A DNA stretch of 27,910 nucleotides, from assembly GCA_037447655.1 (NCBI GenBank), contig JBBHKE010003516.1, forward strand, positions 10,001 to 37,910. The letters are read 5' to 3'. The notes below the pieces were generated by a model. It made no database searches. It was not told the DNA's origin and saw only the letters and a list, made by a program, of their open reading frames with translations. This document shows positions 1 to 20,484 of this stretch, in pieces (the first letter of the stretch is position 1; every line of letters begins with the position of its first letter). The stretch comes from Zygnema cylindricum (taxonomy: Eukaryota > Streptophyta > Zygnematophyceae > Zygnematales > Zygnemataceae). Both the position numbers and the translations under genes were made by a program.

Positions 1-242
1 GTTTTTGTCTAGTTTCGAAAGTTGTAGTCATAATAATATCTATGTTATTTCTTTGGTTCAATTTTTCTTTGCTTGAGAGATCTGGGGTCCTGATACACCA
101 AGCACTTCTTTGAAGATTCGGGAAAGCATGTCAATTAGAAATTATGTTGATGCTCCCTGTCAATGATGTTTTTTCCCGTGAATGTCTTTTACTGCTTCTG
201 CCTTGAATTAAAGGGTGAAAGGAGGTCTTATTTGGATTTCAG

Positions 243-10600
<10,358 letters not shown>

Positions 10601-12051
10601 CTTATAATTTTTTGATAGTATTCTTTTTTGATGACGGTTTCGGTTCAAAAATCAGAGAGATTCGCGAGAATAGGCGCAAATTTTTCGGCTCGACTGTTTT
10701 TGGAGTTGAGTTTTGTGATTCGTTTTTATTATTTTGAGGAAGGAGATTGGGAGTTTTCTCTCTTTTTGGAATTTCTAGTCGAATGTTTTTCCATGACATG
10801 ATGACCGAGGAGTACATCGGAGTTTTGCTTTTCGGGCCATACATAAATTTGTACCATATTATTGTTTGTGAAGTATCGATTCAGATTTTCCCGTTGTAAG
10901 TAATTTATTCTGTACCTGTGTAAAGGAATCGCCGTGCTGCGACTGATTTGAGCAAGTCATATTGTTGACTGCCATGAATAGAAATTACAAATACGAAAAG
11001 GAGGGAGGAAAAGATGGAGGGTAGAAAGAGAGAGAGACAATCTTTTTTGTAACTTATCCTCTACGGAAAGGGAAGTACTTAGATTTTTTTTTTGTACTCT
11101 TATCCTGTACTCTTTGTACAACGTATAACGTGGATCGTGGGCGTTTTGTATCCTCTTTTCCATTATTTTGTTTTGCGGTTTTCTGCATCCTTTAATTCAC
11201 ATTTTCACTTCACTGTTGTACTTGAGAGGGGTATAGTGCGTTTTTAAATATATGGCACAAAAAATTAAAAAGCACGATGGTAACTCATCTGAGTCCGGAG
11301 GTACAAAAGGGGTGGCATGGCCAAAACTGAAAAACTACAATAAAAAACAAATAGAGTGATGGGAACACTTTGCAGATGGGTGTGTAATGAGGTTGACCTA
11401 AACAAAACTCAACATAGCTAAAGAACCAGTGAAGGCGACCCCTTCATCCCCCAAGCTGGGCCGGATACTCCAAGGGACTTCGAACATGTTGAATGGTGCA
11501 TAACAGCAAAAAAACAGTTCAAAGGAAGTAAAATGTTCAAACTCCCGGTTATAGTCACAGATAAACTATGACAATAAAGATTAGTGACGAAAGTGGGAGG
11601 ACTCCCAAGGTCCTCGATAAAATGGGTGCTCTCGATAGAATGTTCACCACAAGTATAGAGGAACTCATCCATTATCCATCATTCATCCACAACTTTCCGG
11701 GTGTGCACAATCACACTCTTTTCTAGTGACGTCACGTGCGACCACTCCAACACTTCGAGCCGCCCGACCAACGACCGTAACCGAGGTAAGGCTTGCCAAA
11801 ACAATATCACCAAAAATACAACAGGCACCATCGACCAAAAAACAACATCAATCTACTGCGAAGGAATAATATGTGAGACCTCCTGATGACTATAATACCA
11901 TATACCACAAAAGCAATAGTCACAATAGTATTTCAAACGGTTGTGTCCTTGAATGATCTTTCCCCTAAGGTAGCAACAAAGCAAGTAAAGGTGGATGAGG
12001 GAGGCGAAGCCAAAGCCTAATGGTAGTAGTGAATTGACCAGGCTAGAAATG
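10601..12051. other. Intergenic DNA downstream of the ABCC gene
   Basis: Contains the presumed 3' UTR of the ABCC gene. I found no clear AATAAA signal, no coding pattern and no RNA gene. Short reading frames here resemble nothing and lack codon bias. Confidence 0.5.
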
Positions 12052-12263
12052 TACACTGTGTATCGCTGTTAGTAAAAAGTTTTTTTCCGCCACTTAAATT
12101 TTGGGCACGGTTATTTAATTTTCGATTGGAGACTTCCAATCGGAAGGCGTGAATCTTGCCTTTCAATCACGGCCATCGGATTATCAATCCACTAAGTATG
12201 CACAAAAAAAAGATGTTTTAAGTGGCAAAAAAAATATTAACACTAATAGCAATACTTGGTGTA
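12052..12263. mobile_element. TIR/foldback element, copy 2, between the two genes
   Basis: The left end TACACTGTGTATCGCTGTTA and the right end (reverse complement TACACCAAGTATTGCTATTA) match imperfectly but continue matching inward for about 50 bp (ttttttt-gccacttaaa on both sides). TA stands at both borders. The centre is a small hairpin, cgattgga-gact-tccaatcg. Nothing is coded. It is an older, more diverged relative of copy 1. Confidence 0.75.
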
Positions 12264-13303
12264 GTGTGCAAATACCAGGTGTAGCCAATAAACGAGCACT
12301 AACAAAAGCCCCTCCCCCACATGAGAAAAAATGGGCTCGTGACGGATCGGAGGGAAGCACCTCGGGGAGCTCGGATCGAATGGTGGCAACAACCTTACCA
12401 GGAAATCATTTTTAGACATGCCTAACTGGCTTTGTAATAAGGAGAAAAACACACGTATCCACTAAAGCTAGAGGAGGAATAGGACAACCCGCCTCCAAAA
12501 TAGATTGTTGGAAGGAGAAGACATTGTCCTAAGTCCGAAGGCTCATAGTTCCTAAGACGTGGGAAAGGACCAATTTTAAGAGACCAATGTATCGGGGATA
12601 CCATCTCTCTTCCCCCCTTCCCCCCCTCCCCTCCCCCAAGACGGGAAGCGATGCTAGAATGCGAGCTAATGAAGTGTGGCGGACAGCCATGAGGCGATCA
12701 TCGAAGATGGAAAGAGATGAGATAAAAGTAGGGGTGGGTGGAGAGGTGCAAGCATGTGAAACAGATTCTATGTGCTGAAAATACACCTCTAAACAAGCGT
12801 GTAATTCATAACTACACCCACACTGAAAACAATATGTTTCAGAAAAAGAAGTCGGGATACGTCAAAAGTTAGAAGAAATAATCGTGCATAAGGAACTTGA
12901 GCATCAGAATTAAAAAATGTCAAAAGCTGAACATGAAAATCTTACATCGGATAATTAATGCACACTGAATGTGAGACATTGGAGATGTCACATCCCACAC
13001 CAATTGATGTACATATCACTTCGAATCATACATTTCAACATCCATCATCCGGCATCCGAGACTAAAGACCCCACATTAGAAATTAAAAGTCGTCAACATC
13101 CTACATGAAAGATTAAACATTTGAACATGATGGCGATATTCATAATTAGGCTGATATAGGAAAAGGCAGATGCTAAGGAATGGTGAATTACTACGAAACA
13201 TTCACAAATTTGGAGTCATACTCCGTACACACTGGAAGGTGGCCTAATTTCCATCTTTAGAGACTTTCCTAAGAACGGGTCGCTCTCTAAACTGCAAACA
13301 CAG
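12264..13303. other. Intergenic DNA downstream of the GDPD gene
   Basis: No coding, RNA or repeat pattern was recognised except a C-rich run at 12605-12638. It lies in the tail-to-tail space between two convergent genes. Confidence 0.5.
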
Positions 13304-14653
13304 TTACCTACTCAATTCTTGGCAAAGAGGTAGACAGAGAGTGGGGTCATTTGTGGTCACAGCTTGCACTCCTAGCGCCACCTGGCGCTCTAGTAGTGGA
13401 AGACTGTCAGTAACCCAAGAAATGATTGGTCGTTTGTCCCTGTCCTCCGGTACAATTTTTTGCACTAAAGAGTCGTGCAACGCTATCCAACGAACGCCGT
13501 TGTGCCACTTGGCAAGTGTGACGTTGTCACTCGGGCCAAATATATACGCCAAACCTGGACAATGCAACAAATTTAGGACAAAAAATAGGAAAGTTCGAAC
13601 AAAACTGTACTAACATTGAATAAACACAACATGCTTGAGCGAGAAAAGCTAAAACGACCGTTTTTGGAAAGACTACAGGGAAAGTCTCGACTGTTTGATG
13701 AGAAAAAATTGCCGTGCCCAGTATGCTGATGTATAAGAAGCATAAGGATGTACAATAATGCATAAGAAAGTGACCAAAGCCTAGAAAGTTCTGTAATCTA
13801 AGGCAACAACAGATGTTTCAGTCACCAGGAATTTACAATACTTCCACGCACACAAATTTAAAAATTGTTGTAGATTCACAGAAGAAATGAGTTGTTTAAC
13901 TTACCAACCAAATTGTCCGACAAAGGTCCAAGATTACTTGCATTATCGGCCAACACATCAGCCACATCATTGACCAAAAGATGGTTGAAAGACGTTAAAA
14001 GAAGACGGAGTTTAGGCTCACGCCATGGCTCCGGTCTGCGGTATTCTATAAGCCAATTGACCAAATTCAGGGCGTAAAGCCGTTCCCATAACCCTGTCTC
14101 CATGCAATTCTGTTGGACCGCTTTGAGGTTCTTTTCAGGATGTTGGTTTCCTACATGTTGGTTTTCTTCACCTTTCAAACTATGACTTGCTCGGGTTTCT
14201 ACTAAACCATTGGCTTGACTAGAACATTGCTCGTACTTCAACTCCACAACCACTTGAACTGAGGAGTCCCACAACGCCGCCACAACCTCGTCAAGGGAAG
14301 GAATACGAAGTCCTTTAAAATCGGGGGAGAACCAGGATCCCGCGTCGAGTTTTTGCAAATCACTCCATTCGACGTCCTCAACTCTGAGAGTTGTTGTGTT
14401 AAGACTGGTGGTCAAAACCATTTTTTCTCTCACTGTACGTCCATGAGCAACTGCCAAACGGCCATCTTTTGTTAAATGCACATCCAATTCGATGCAATTT
14501 GCACCCACCTGCATTTGAAAATCGGTTAACTTCGTCATCTCTTACTGATTGTCCGACAACAAATTGTTGCTGCGAGGGAGGGGGAGGGGGAGGGGGAGGG
14601 GGAGGGGGAGGGGGAGAGAGAGAGAGAGGGAGAGAGAGAGGGAGAGAGAGAGG

Positions 14654-14686
<33 letters not shown>

Positions 14687-15490
14687 GGGGTGAGAGGAGA
14701 GACTATAAAAAGGAAAGATCTGTAGGCAATGCAATATGATCGCTGGTTATAAATGAAGATCCTTCCCGAATCTACGTTTGGGAACAACAAAATCTTGGTG
14801 TAGGAGGGCTACGTCAGCGGGCAGAGACATTTGTCACATCCTTGCTTTATGACGAACATTGAAGAATTGAGATGTCTTGACTTTGTTTGAAACATGTAAT
14901 GATGGGTAAAAGGTAGAATATGCTTACATACTCAAACCATAGAAGCTAACATCAATTCAATGCAGATTAAGCTTTATGCAGACCTAAAGGATATTAACTC
15001 AAAGACCTTTCACATGATATATAATACACCTATTTAGGTTTTGTACATCCATTCTAAATGTAGCCAGAAAATGCTCACTTAAAATTGACATTATAATATT
15101 AATAAAGCAGATTTCATTAATCAATTAAGTTTACTTATGACTTCTTCGATGTTCGATACTATAACAAGCATAATATCCTCGCCTGCACAATAAACTCACC
15201 TCTATAGCCTTCTGAAAGGAAACCAAAGTATTCTCCGGAGCAAGTTGTCGAGCTCCTCTGTGACCACAACAAGCGATTGTTGAAGGTTCTCCTTTTTTAT
15301 TAGAAAAACAACTCGTTTTTCCTTCATCCACATCCTTCTCTGTGTTTCCTAGTCGTAACAAGCTTGGTTGGACTTCCAGAGGCCAAAGAGAGGCTTGCCA
15401 GGGGGTAACATTCATCAGCCATGGCGCCAAAATGAGGAAGGCGAAACAGGAGAGAGCAAATGCTGCTGCAAGACGAAGCTCCGGTGCCAT
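13304..15490 (-). CDS. GDPD: Glycerophosphodiester phosphodiesterase (GDPD family), membrane-anchored, 3 exons
   Basis: Hydrolyses glycerophosphodiesters to glycerol-3-phosphate and an alcohol (family knowledge). Exons on the minus strand are 15490-15200, 14508-13905 and 13554-13304, 1146 nt in all (381 residues plus TAA). Donors are GTGAGT and GTAAGT, acceptors are CAG, and phases 0 and 1 agree. The start ATG is followed at once by a hydrophobic segment (residues 7-28, LAAAFALSCFAFLILAPWLM), probably a signal anchor. Catalytic motifs: H77-R78-G79 and E86-N87-T88 in exon 1; E104-L-D106, T-K-D-G 110-113 and H119 in exon 2; IPSLDEV 166-172 and E186-L-K188. The end of the barrel (PIISWVTDSLPLLERQVALG, then AVTTNDP) is in exon 3. 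Gly120 stands where the family usually has Asp after the second His. A donor-like GTAACT overlaps the stop, so one more short 3' exon cannot be excluded. Family certain; exact class open. Confidence 0.9.
14574..14702. repeat. Homopurine microsatellite (GGGGGA)n then (GA)n in GDPD intron 1
   Basis: On the + strand 14574-14690 is 117 nt with no pyrimidine: about six GGGGGA units, then GA repeats. In the GDPD transcript this is a polypyrimidine tract that ends about 65 nt before the exon 2 acceptor. The G-runs could form a G-quadruplex, and the mirror-symmetric GA part could form triplex DNA. Confidence 0.9.
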
Positions 15491-15971
15491 GATTCGTCCG
15501 CCATCCGGGTCTTACATAGTTCAAATGTACGAAAACCATTGGAAATACTTTTACGTGGCTTTTAGGTACGTAAAAAAAGCGTAGAGTTCGGGATACTTAC
15601 ACATTGCGTTTGGCATTTAGGGTGTGTTCCCATGTCTTAAAGTAGAGGCTTATTTCTGTCTTTTTGCTTTGCCCTTTTTCTAAAAGGGAAAAGCATTGTA
15701 GTCGCATAATTGATCGTCGATTTTTTTTTTGTAAGATCTTGAGCCGTTAAGTGATTTGAGTTTTGATTGGCTTTGTCATGTTCCAATTCGGATGTATGTT
15801 GTTTTGCGTGGTTGTAATGGTATGATAAACGGCCAGACAAATTAGACGTCACGCCAAAATTTCGTGTTAACAATACCGGTAGAGTAACGTACAGTACCGT
15901 ACTTCTAATCTTTGCGCGTGCGATCCCGTCACATCACACCACGTTGTCGTGTTCTATATTTATACGTACAC
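15491..15971. other. Upstream region of the GDPD gene
   Basis: It should hold the GDPD promoter and 5' leader (minus strand). No convincing TATA box was found. From about 15849 it is a repeat that is seen again at about 18205-18333. Confidence 0.45.
15849..15971. repeat. Spacer repeat, copy 1, before the 2.2-kb TIR element
   Basis: The sequence from cgtcacg through taacgtacagtaccgtactt, gcgcgtgcgat and tgtcgtgttct to cgtacac aligns clearly with 18210-18333, which precedes the next TIR element in the same way. A handful of substitutions and small indels separate the two. Confidence 0.75.
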
Positions 15972-18191
15972 TACACCGTCGATCGTATTTAGCGTGTATG
16001 TCTTTTTTGTCTCTTAAAACATCTTTTATCCGTACAACATGTCGGATTGTGGATGTGACGGTTGCGATTGAAAGGTTGTACTCTCAGTTTACTAATAGCG
16101 TTCTTAGGGCACTTTCCCATGTAACCGAAACTTTAATCTTGTAAGTTTGTTTTTAGCGAAGATTCTGCGTACAACTTTCAGAGCATTCCGATGTAAGCGC
16201 AAATAACTTGTTACTTCAAAAAGTGACAAGCGTAGACATGTAACGAAACATGTGACAAATAAACAGTACACAAAATGTTGCGAAACTTCCACTCGGCTTC
16301 AAATTTCAGACGTCCACCCGCACGCTGAACAGTTTCTATCACTTCGCAATGTGTGTATGCCACATTGTCGACGTGGAGGCATTACATATGTTTAGGGTTT
16401 GTGACATTATGACATCACGCACGACACGCTCAACTAAGACAACGCCGACGTCACAAGTTCTAAAATTTTCCGCCATGGTTTCCCGATTGTATTTTTTTGT
16501 CTTTTCTCACTCTACTTGCCATCAAGATACGCCCAAAGATAGTAAAAAGAAATCGTTTTCAAATATCTTTCATTTAATACCATTATTGACGTTTTTCATT
16601 GCAAGAATTGTGAGACAAATGTGGTAGTCGGAGAGGGAGAGAGATAGGGGTGCTTTCACGGACTTCACTTTTGCGAAATGGCGTCTGTTGGTCGAGACCC
16701 CTCCACGGCCATTGTACGTAAAAAAACGTACAGAAAAAAAAGTCACGCACAGTGTAATAGTAATAGTGGATCAAACTTGTTCGTAAATAGGTATTTAAGT
16801 GTTATGAAAATTGAGTTTTGAATTTGATAGACGCCCGCGAAAGAATCGCACGATTTGGGGTTGAATTTAAAAAGATACAGTGATTGGTGTATTTAGGCGA
16901 CAGCGCGAGGTCAACATAACGATTGGGTGATCATTGTTACAAGTTAAGGGTCAAACTAGACGCGGAATTTAAGGCGTACGTCTGTAAAGAACCAAACGAA
17001 ATCAATATTTCGTTTGGTACGCACGATGGTTCGTTTCGTACAAATATTAGTACGAAACGTCACTTTCACTTTATCGAATTTCGTAGGAAGTTTCGTGTGC
17101 GAAATTTGCGACGCACGTTCGTGAGAAGTCGCGTTTCGTTTGGCGCGCATTTTTGCACGTAAATGTGACGTAGTGAAACGTAGCGTTTGATTAGTTAGAA
17201 ATGCTACGTAGCTTGTAAGAGATTTCGCACGTTTTTGCATTGGTCGGTCTGAGTCCTTGCTGATCAATGATTGGCCCAGGTAAAACCTGATCAACGGAGC
17301 CTCGACTCTGGCCTGGCGAGTCCAGGGCGATGATCGATAAATAGTGAATTCTAAGAGGAGACTAGACATCTTTTCCTTTTGGAAAAGTTTGTGGAAATTC
17401 TGGCTGATATTGGTCCTGAGCGATTAAAACAAAATTGGAGCAATGGTATTTTTGCAATGAAATCTCTTACAAACTAAGCAGTGTTTTAGTAGTTAAGAGA
17501 TAGAATTATTTAAGAGTGGAGAGCAGTGGAAATACTTTAATAAGAAGGGTTGAGCCACGAGGGCAAAAGACCAAGGTAATGTTATGTGGACAGAAGCTTC
17601 TTCTAATTTAAAGTTTATTTCTTTATGTGAGTGCTTTCCAATGTGAATGTGTAATTTTCCAATGTGTGGAATGTGTGGTTAAATTTGGATGTAGTAATGG
17701 GATTTTCTAATAGGTAGGAGATCGTGTTACACACAATTTAGAATCGCGCAGAAGGTTTTTATTGGTACTCCGCGCACAAAAATTGTCAAAATAAATCAAC
17801 ACGTGCGACAGCATCTGCCTATTCGCTCACCACATGGAACTATATTTAAAATCACCTCGCGAGGTGATTTTATATAAAGTTTGAAGATGAGCTGAAAGGA
17901 CGCGAAAGTGGCTCGGAATGCGCTAGACGACAAAGTTTATCGCGTTAAACGAAAATTGGAGTACATATTATTTTTAAGGTAACGCAACTTGTACGATGGT
18001 ATTTTCATTTTTTTTGTACGCCTGTAGATTTTCTCTTTTTTTTCCAAGTTATTGAGGAAAACGACATAGAATAATTGTAACTTTAGCACATGGGAAAATG
18101 CCGTTAAATTGAAAATTGGACAAATGTGTACGGAGATAAGATGTTTTCAATGGGGAAAAAAACATACACGTTAAATACGATTGACGATGTA
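15972..18191. mobile_element. 2.2-kb non-coding element with long terminal inverted repeats
   Basis: The left end TACACCGTCGATCGTATTTA and the right end (reverse complement TACATCGTCAATCGTATTTA) match. The match goes on inward for about 85 bp (GCGTGTATG, AAAACATCTT, ATCYCCGTAC-like blocks, AACGG). The outer 13 bp belong to the same TIR family as the small elements. TA stands at each border. The 2220-bp interior shows no transposase: no ORF over 140 codons and no DDE/DDD-like domain. It contains a cluster of TTTCGT/ACGAAA hairpins (16991-17160). Confidence 0.75.
16991..17160. repeat. Cluster of hairpins built on TTTCGT/ACGAAA
   Basis: Perfect stems are accaaacgaaat/atttcgtttggt (16991-17002 and 17007-17018, 4-nt loop) and cgtttcgtac/gtacgaaacg (17032-17041 and 17050-17059). 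The 7-bp pair aatttcg/cgaaatt follows, with further copies of the same hexamer to 17160. It lies in the middle of the 2.2-kb element. Confidence 0.7.
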
Positions 18192-18333
18192 CCGTAATTT
18201 CAGTGTTGGCGTCACGTACGACGTGTCCTGTTATCAATAACGATACAATAACGTACAGTATCGTACTTTTAATTTTGTCGCGTGCGATCTCGTGACTTCA
18301 CGCCACGCTGTCGTGTTCTTAATATCCGTACAC
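18192..18333. repeat. Spacer repeat, copy 2, between two TIR elements
   Basis: It starts with ccgtaatttcagtgttggcg, which recurs right after the next element at 18953. From about 18210 on it matches the spacer before the 2.2-kb element. The pattern is spacer-element-spacer-element-partial spacer. Confidence 0.75.
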
Positions 18334-18952
18334 TACACCGTGAATCGTAATTAGAGTAAATAACGCTAATTCGGTCGCCCTAAATTTCGACTCTGTCACG
18401 TTAAATAGAGTAAATAATTCTAATATAGGTTTGTTTTAAATATTGTGGAGTACGGACGAGGTTTGACTGTGCAAAATTGTACTTTTATAAGTAAAAAGGT
18501 ACAAATAATAATTTAATATAATCGCGATTGTATGTGAAATTGCACTAAACAGAAAAGTTAAAAAGCATCGAAAAAAACCCGTTTGCATAGCTCCGTCCGT
18601 CGACAAAATTCTCGTCCGTGTGAACATTTACATGAATTTACATGTGAAAAGTTTATAGTTCAACGGCAACAATAAGAGTTGAGACAAGTAGTATATATAT
18701 ATGAGACAAATAATACTAACGTCATAATGACGTCAAAATATACGGACTGGCAGTTTTTGTAGGTCTACATAATTTAGTGTTTATAATTAGAGCCCGGATA
18801 ATTATCGCCGACAAACCCAATATAGAGTACTTAAAAAAATTAAAATTCCTCTATGAAAAGGTTGTATCACATAAATTAGCGTTCATACCTCTATTTATTT
18901 TTACTTTTTTACTCTTATTTTTTCTTTACTCGAATTACGATTCGCGGTGTAC
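18334..18952. mobile_element. TIR element, copy 4 (0.6 kb)
   Basis: Left end TACACCGTGAATCGTAATTA and right end (reverse complement TACACCGCGAATCGTAATTC) differ at only a few of about 28 positions. The first 60 bp also follow copy 1 (taacgcta-ttcgg-cgccc). The body is AT-rich without a convincing ORF. TA flanks both ends. Confidence 0.82.
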
Positions 18953-19994
18953 CGTAATTTTAGTATTGGCGTCACGTACAATATTCGTACATGGTATGCA
19001 CTGTACTATTGGATTGTACATGTATTGAACCATATTGTACCCGAAATCATTAACGATTGGTTTGAAAATGTAATGGTTAAAGGAAACTTACGAAGAAAAT
19101 GAGAAACGATTAACGTTCTACATAACGGCCGACACTATTAAACGTCGCGACTGTTAAATTTCAATCAGATGGCATAAATAAATCATTGTATACAAATTAT
19201 GAACCCAATGCAAGATAATAATAGAATATGTAACGCGGAAATAAGTTGAAATGATAGAAACATATGAGGCATGAACCGAAATTACATCGTACAAATCCGC
19301 TAATAAATGTAGTTGAAACGACACTTTGTCAATGATAGTCAACAGTCGATTAAAACAAAATAACTGAATGATAAATGAAAACCATATGGGGGCACAATCG
19401 TCCACTGAAACGACAAGAAAGAAATGAAACGACAGACTAAATCGTATCACGCGACAGAAGTTAACATCTAATAAATATATTTCATAAAAAAGACAAAATT
19501 TTACGCTAAATACTCGTATATTACGTGTTTATTAATTATTTGCTCTCAAAATCCATGGCGGAAAGGTTCACGTATGTAGAAGTAGATGACGAAGCCAAGT
19601 GGATGGTTTAATTCGCGTTTCGTTCATGTAAGGGGTTTGATTAAACGTAAAAGTTTCATATTAATTTGAGCGTTCAATCTCAATCTAATGAACGATATGA
19701 ATGAATGGACTGAGTATAAAATGTAGTACACTTTAATGTTAAATCTAGAATACACATTAAACCATTAACATTATTCACCCATTACTCGTTTAAACAAAAC
19801 CCTAATGGTTTTTGTTTATTTTATATTAAGGTGTTGCATTTATATTTTTTATATTTTTTTTATCAATACATAAAATTACAACAGAAGAAAACAAAAAAAA
19901 GACAAACATAATAAACAACCACAATATAACATTGATCAAATAACAAAAACGAAAGAAACAAATGTAAATGTAGAAATTAATGGTTCTTTTAGTA
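18953..19994. other. AT-rich unassigned DNA
   Basis: The first about 30 bp repeat the start of the spacer at 18192. For the remainder I see no coding pattern and no matching repeat elsewhere in the window. It may include the decayed 5' edge of the copia LTR that becomes recognisable near 19995. Confidence 0.4.
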
Positions 19995-20480
19995 TTTTCG
20001 AGGTCTAAACATGTAAAATGAAATGCAAAAAAGAAGCAAAGGCAGTCTGCCTCTCCTCTCTTCAGCTCCCACACTTGTTGCTGTCACTGAAGGTTAGAGA
20101 GGGAGTTAGAGCCATGGCCGCCTATAATGTTGAGAGAGGGAGAGACATGCAGTAGATTTTGGTAGGTTTACCAAAATGTACTTGACGGACCCTGGATTTG
20201 ATTATGGTACCCACCGTCCGTCAAGTCACCAGTAATCCGTAGCTTTATCCTATAGTCTAGGATCAATGCTAAGCTATATAGGATTTGACAAGTATTTAAT
20301 AACGTACGTCTATATTAATTCATTTAACGACGCGAACAAACATGTTACAAAGATACAGTTAGAATATACATACGGCTTACGATACTTCGCGAAACGAATA
20401 CCGCCCATTTGTTTCAACGACGAAACAAATACCGCGCATTGATTTTCGACGGCTAAATCAAAAGTCGGTTTTGATCGAAC
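19995..20480 (+). repeat. Decayed 5' LTR (partial) of copia family 1
   Basis: Two blocks align with the LTR at 22485-23792. One is 19995-20120 (gtattt-c-aggtcta, gcagtctgcct, ttgttg-tgtcactgaagg, gagccatgg). The other is about 20330-20475 (acaaacat, the stem gaaacaaat/atttgtttc, and aaaagtcggttttgat as in the LTR at 27112). The section between them does not align and holds two small inverted repeats. The LTR end, PBS and gag are missing; the sequence passes straight into pol. Confidence 0.65.
20157..20225. repeat. Two adjacent short inverted repeats
   Basis: ttttggta-ggtt-taccaaaa at 20157-20176, then cttgacggac at 20181-20190 paired with gtccgtcaag at 20216-20225 across a 25-nt loop. Both stems are perfect. 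They sit in the part of the LTR that does not align with other copies, perhaps a small insertion. Confidence 0.6.
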
Positions 20481-20484
20481 ATGG

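Noticed and set aside
14399-14790. Proline-, serine- and leucine-rich ORFs on the minus strand and a Gly/Glu/Arg ORF on the plus strand
   Set aside because: They are translations of the GA microsatellite inside GDPD intron 1.
16956-17369. 137-codon minus-strand ORF in the 2.2-kb element as a transposase
   Set aside because: No DDE/D spacing or helix-turn-helix is visible, and the hairpin cluster dictates its sequence.
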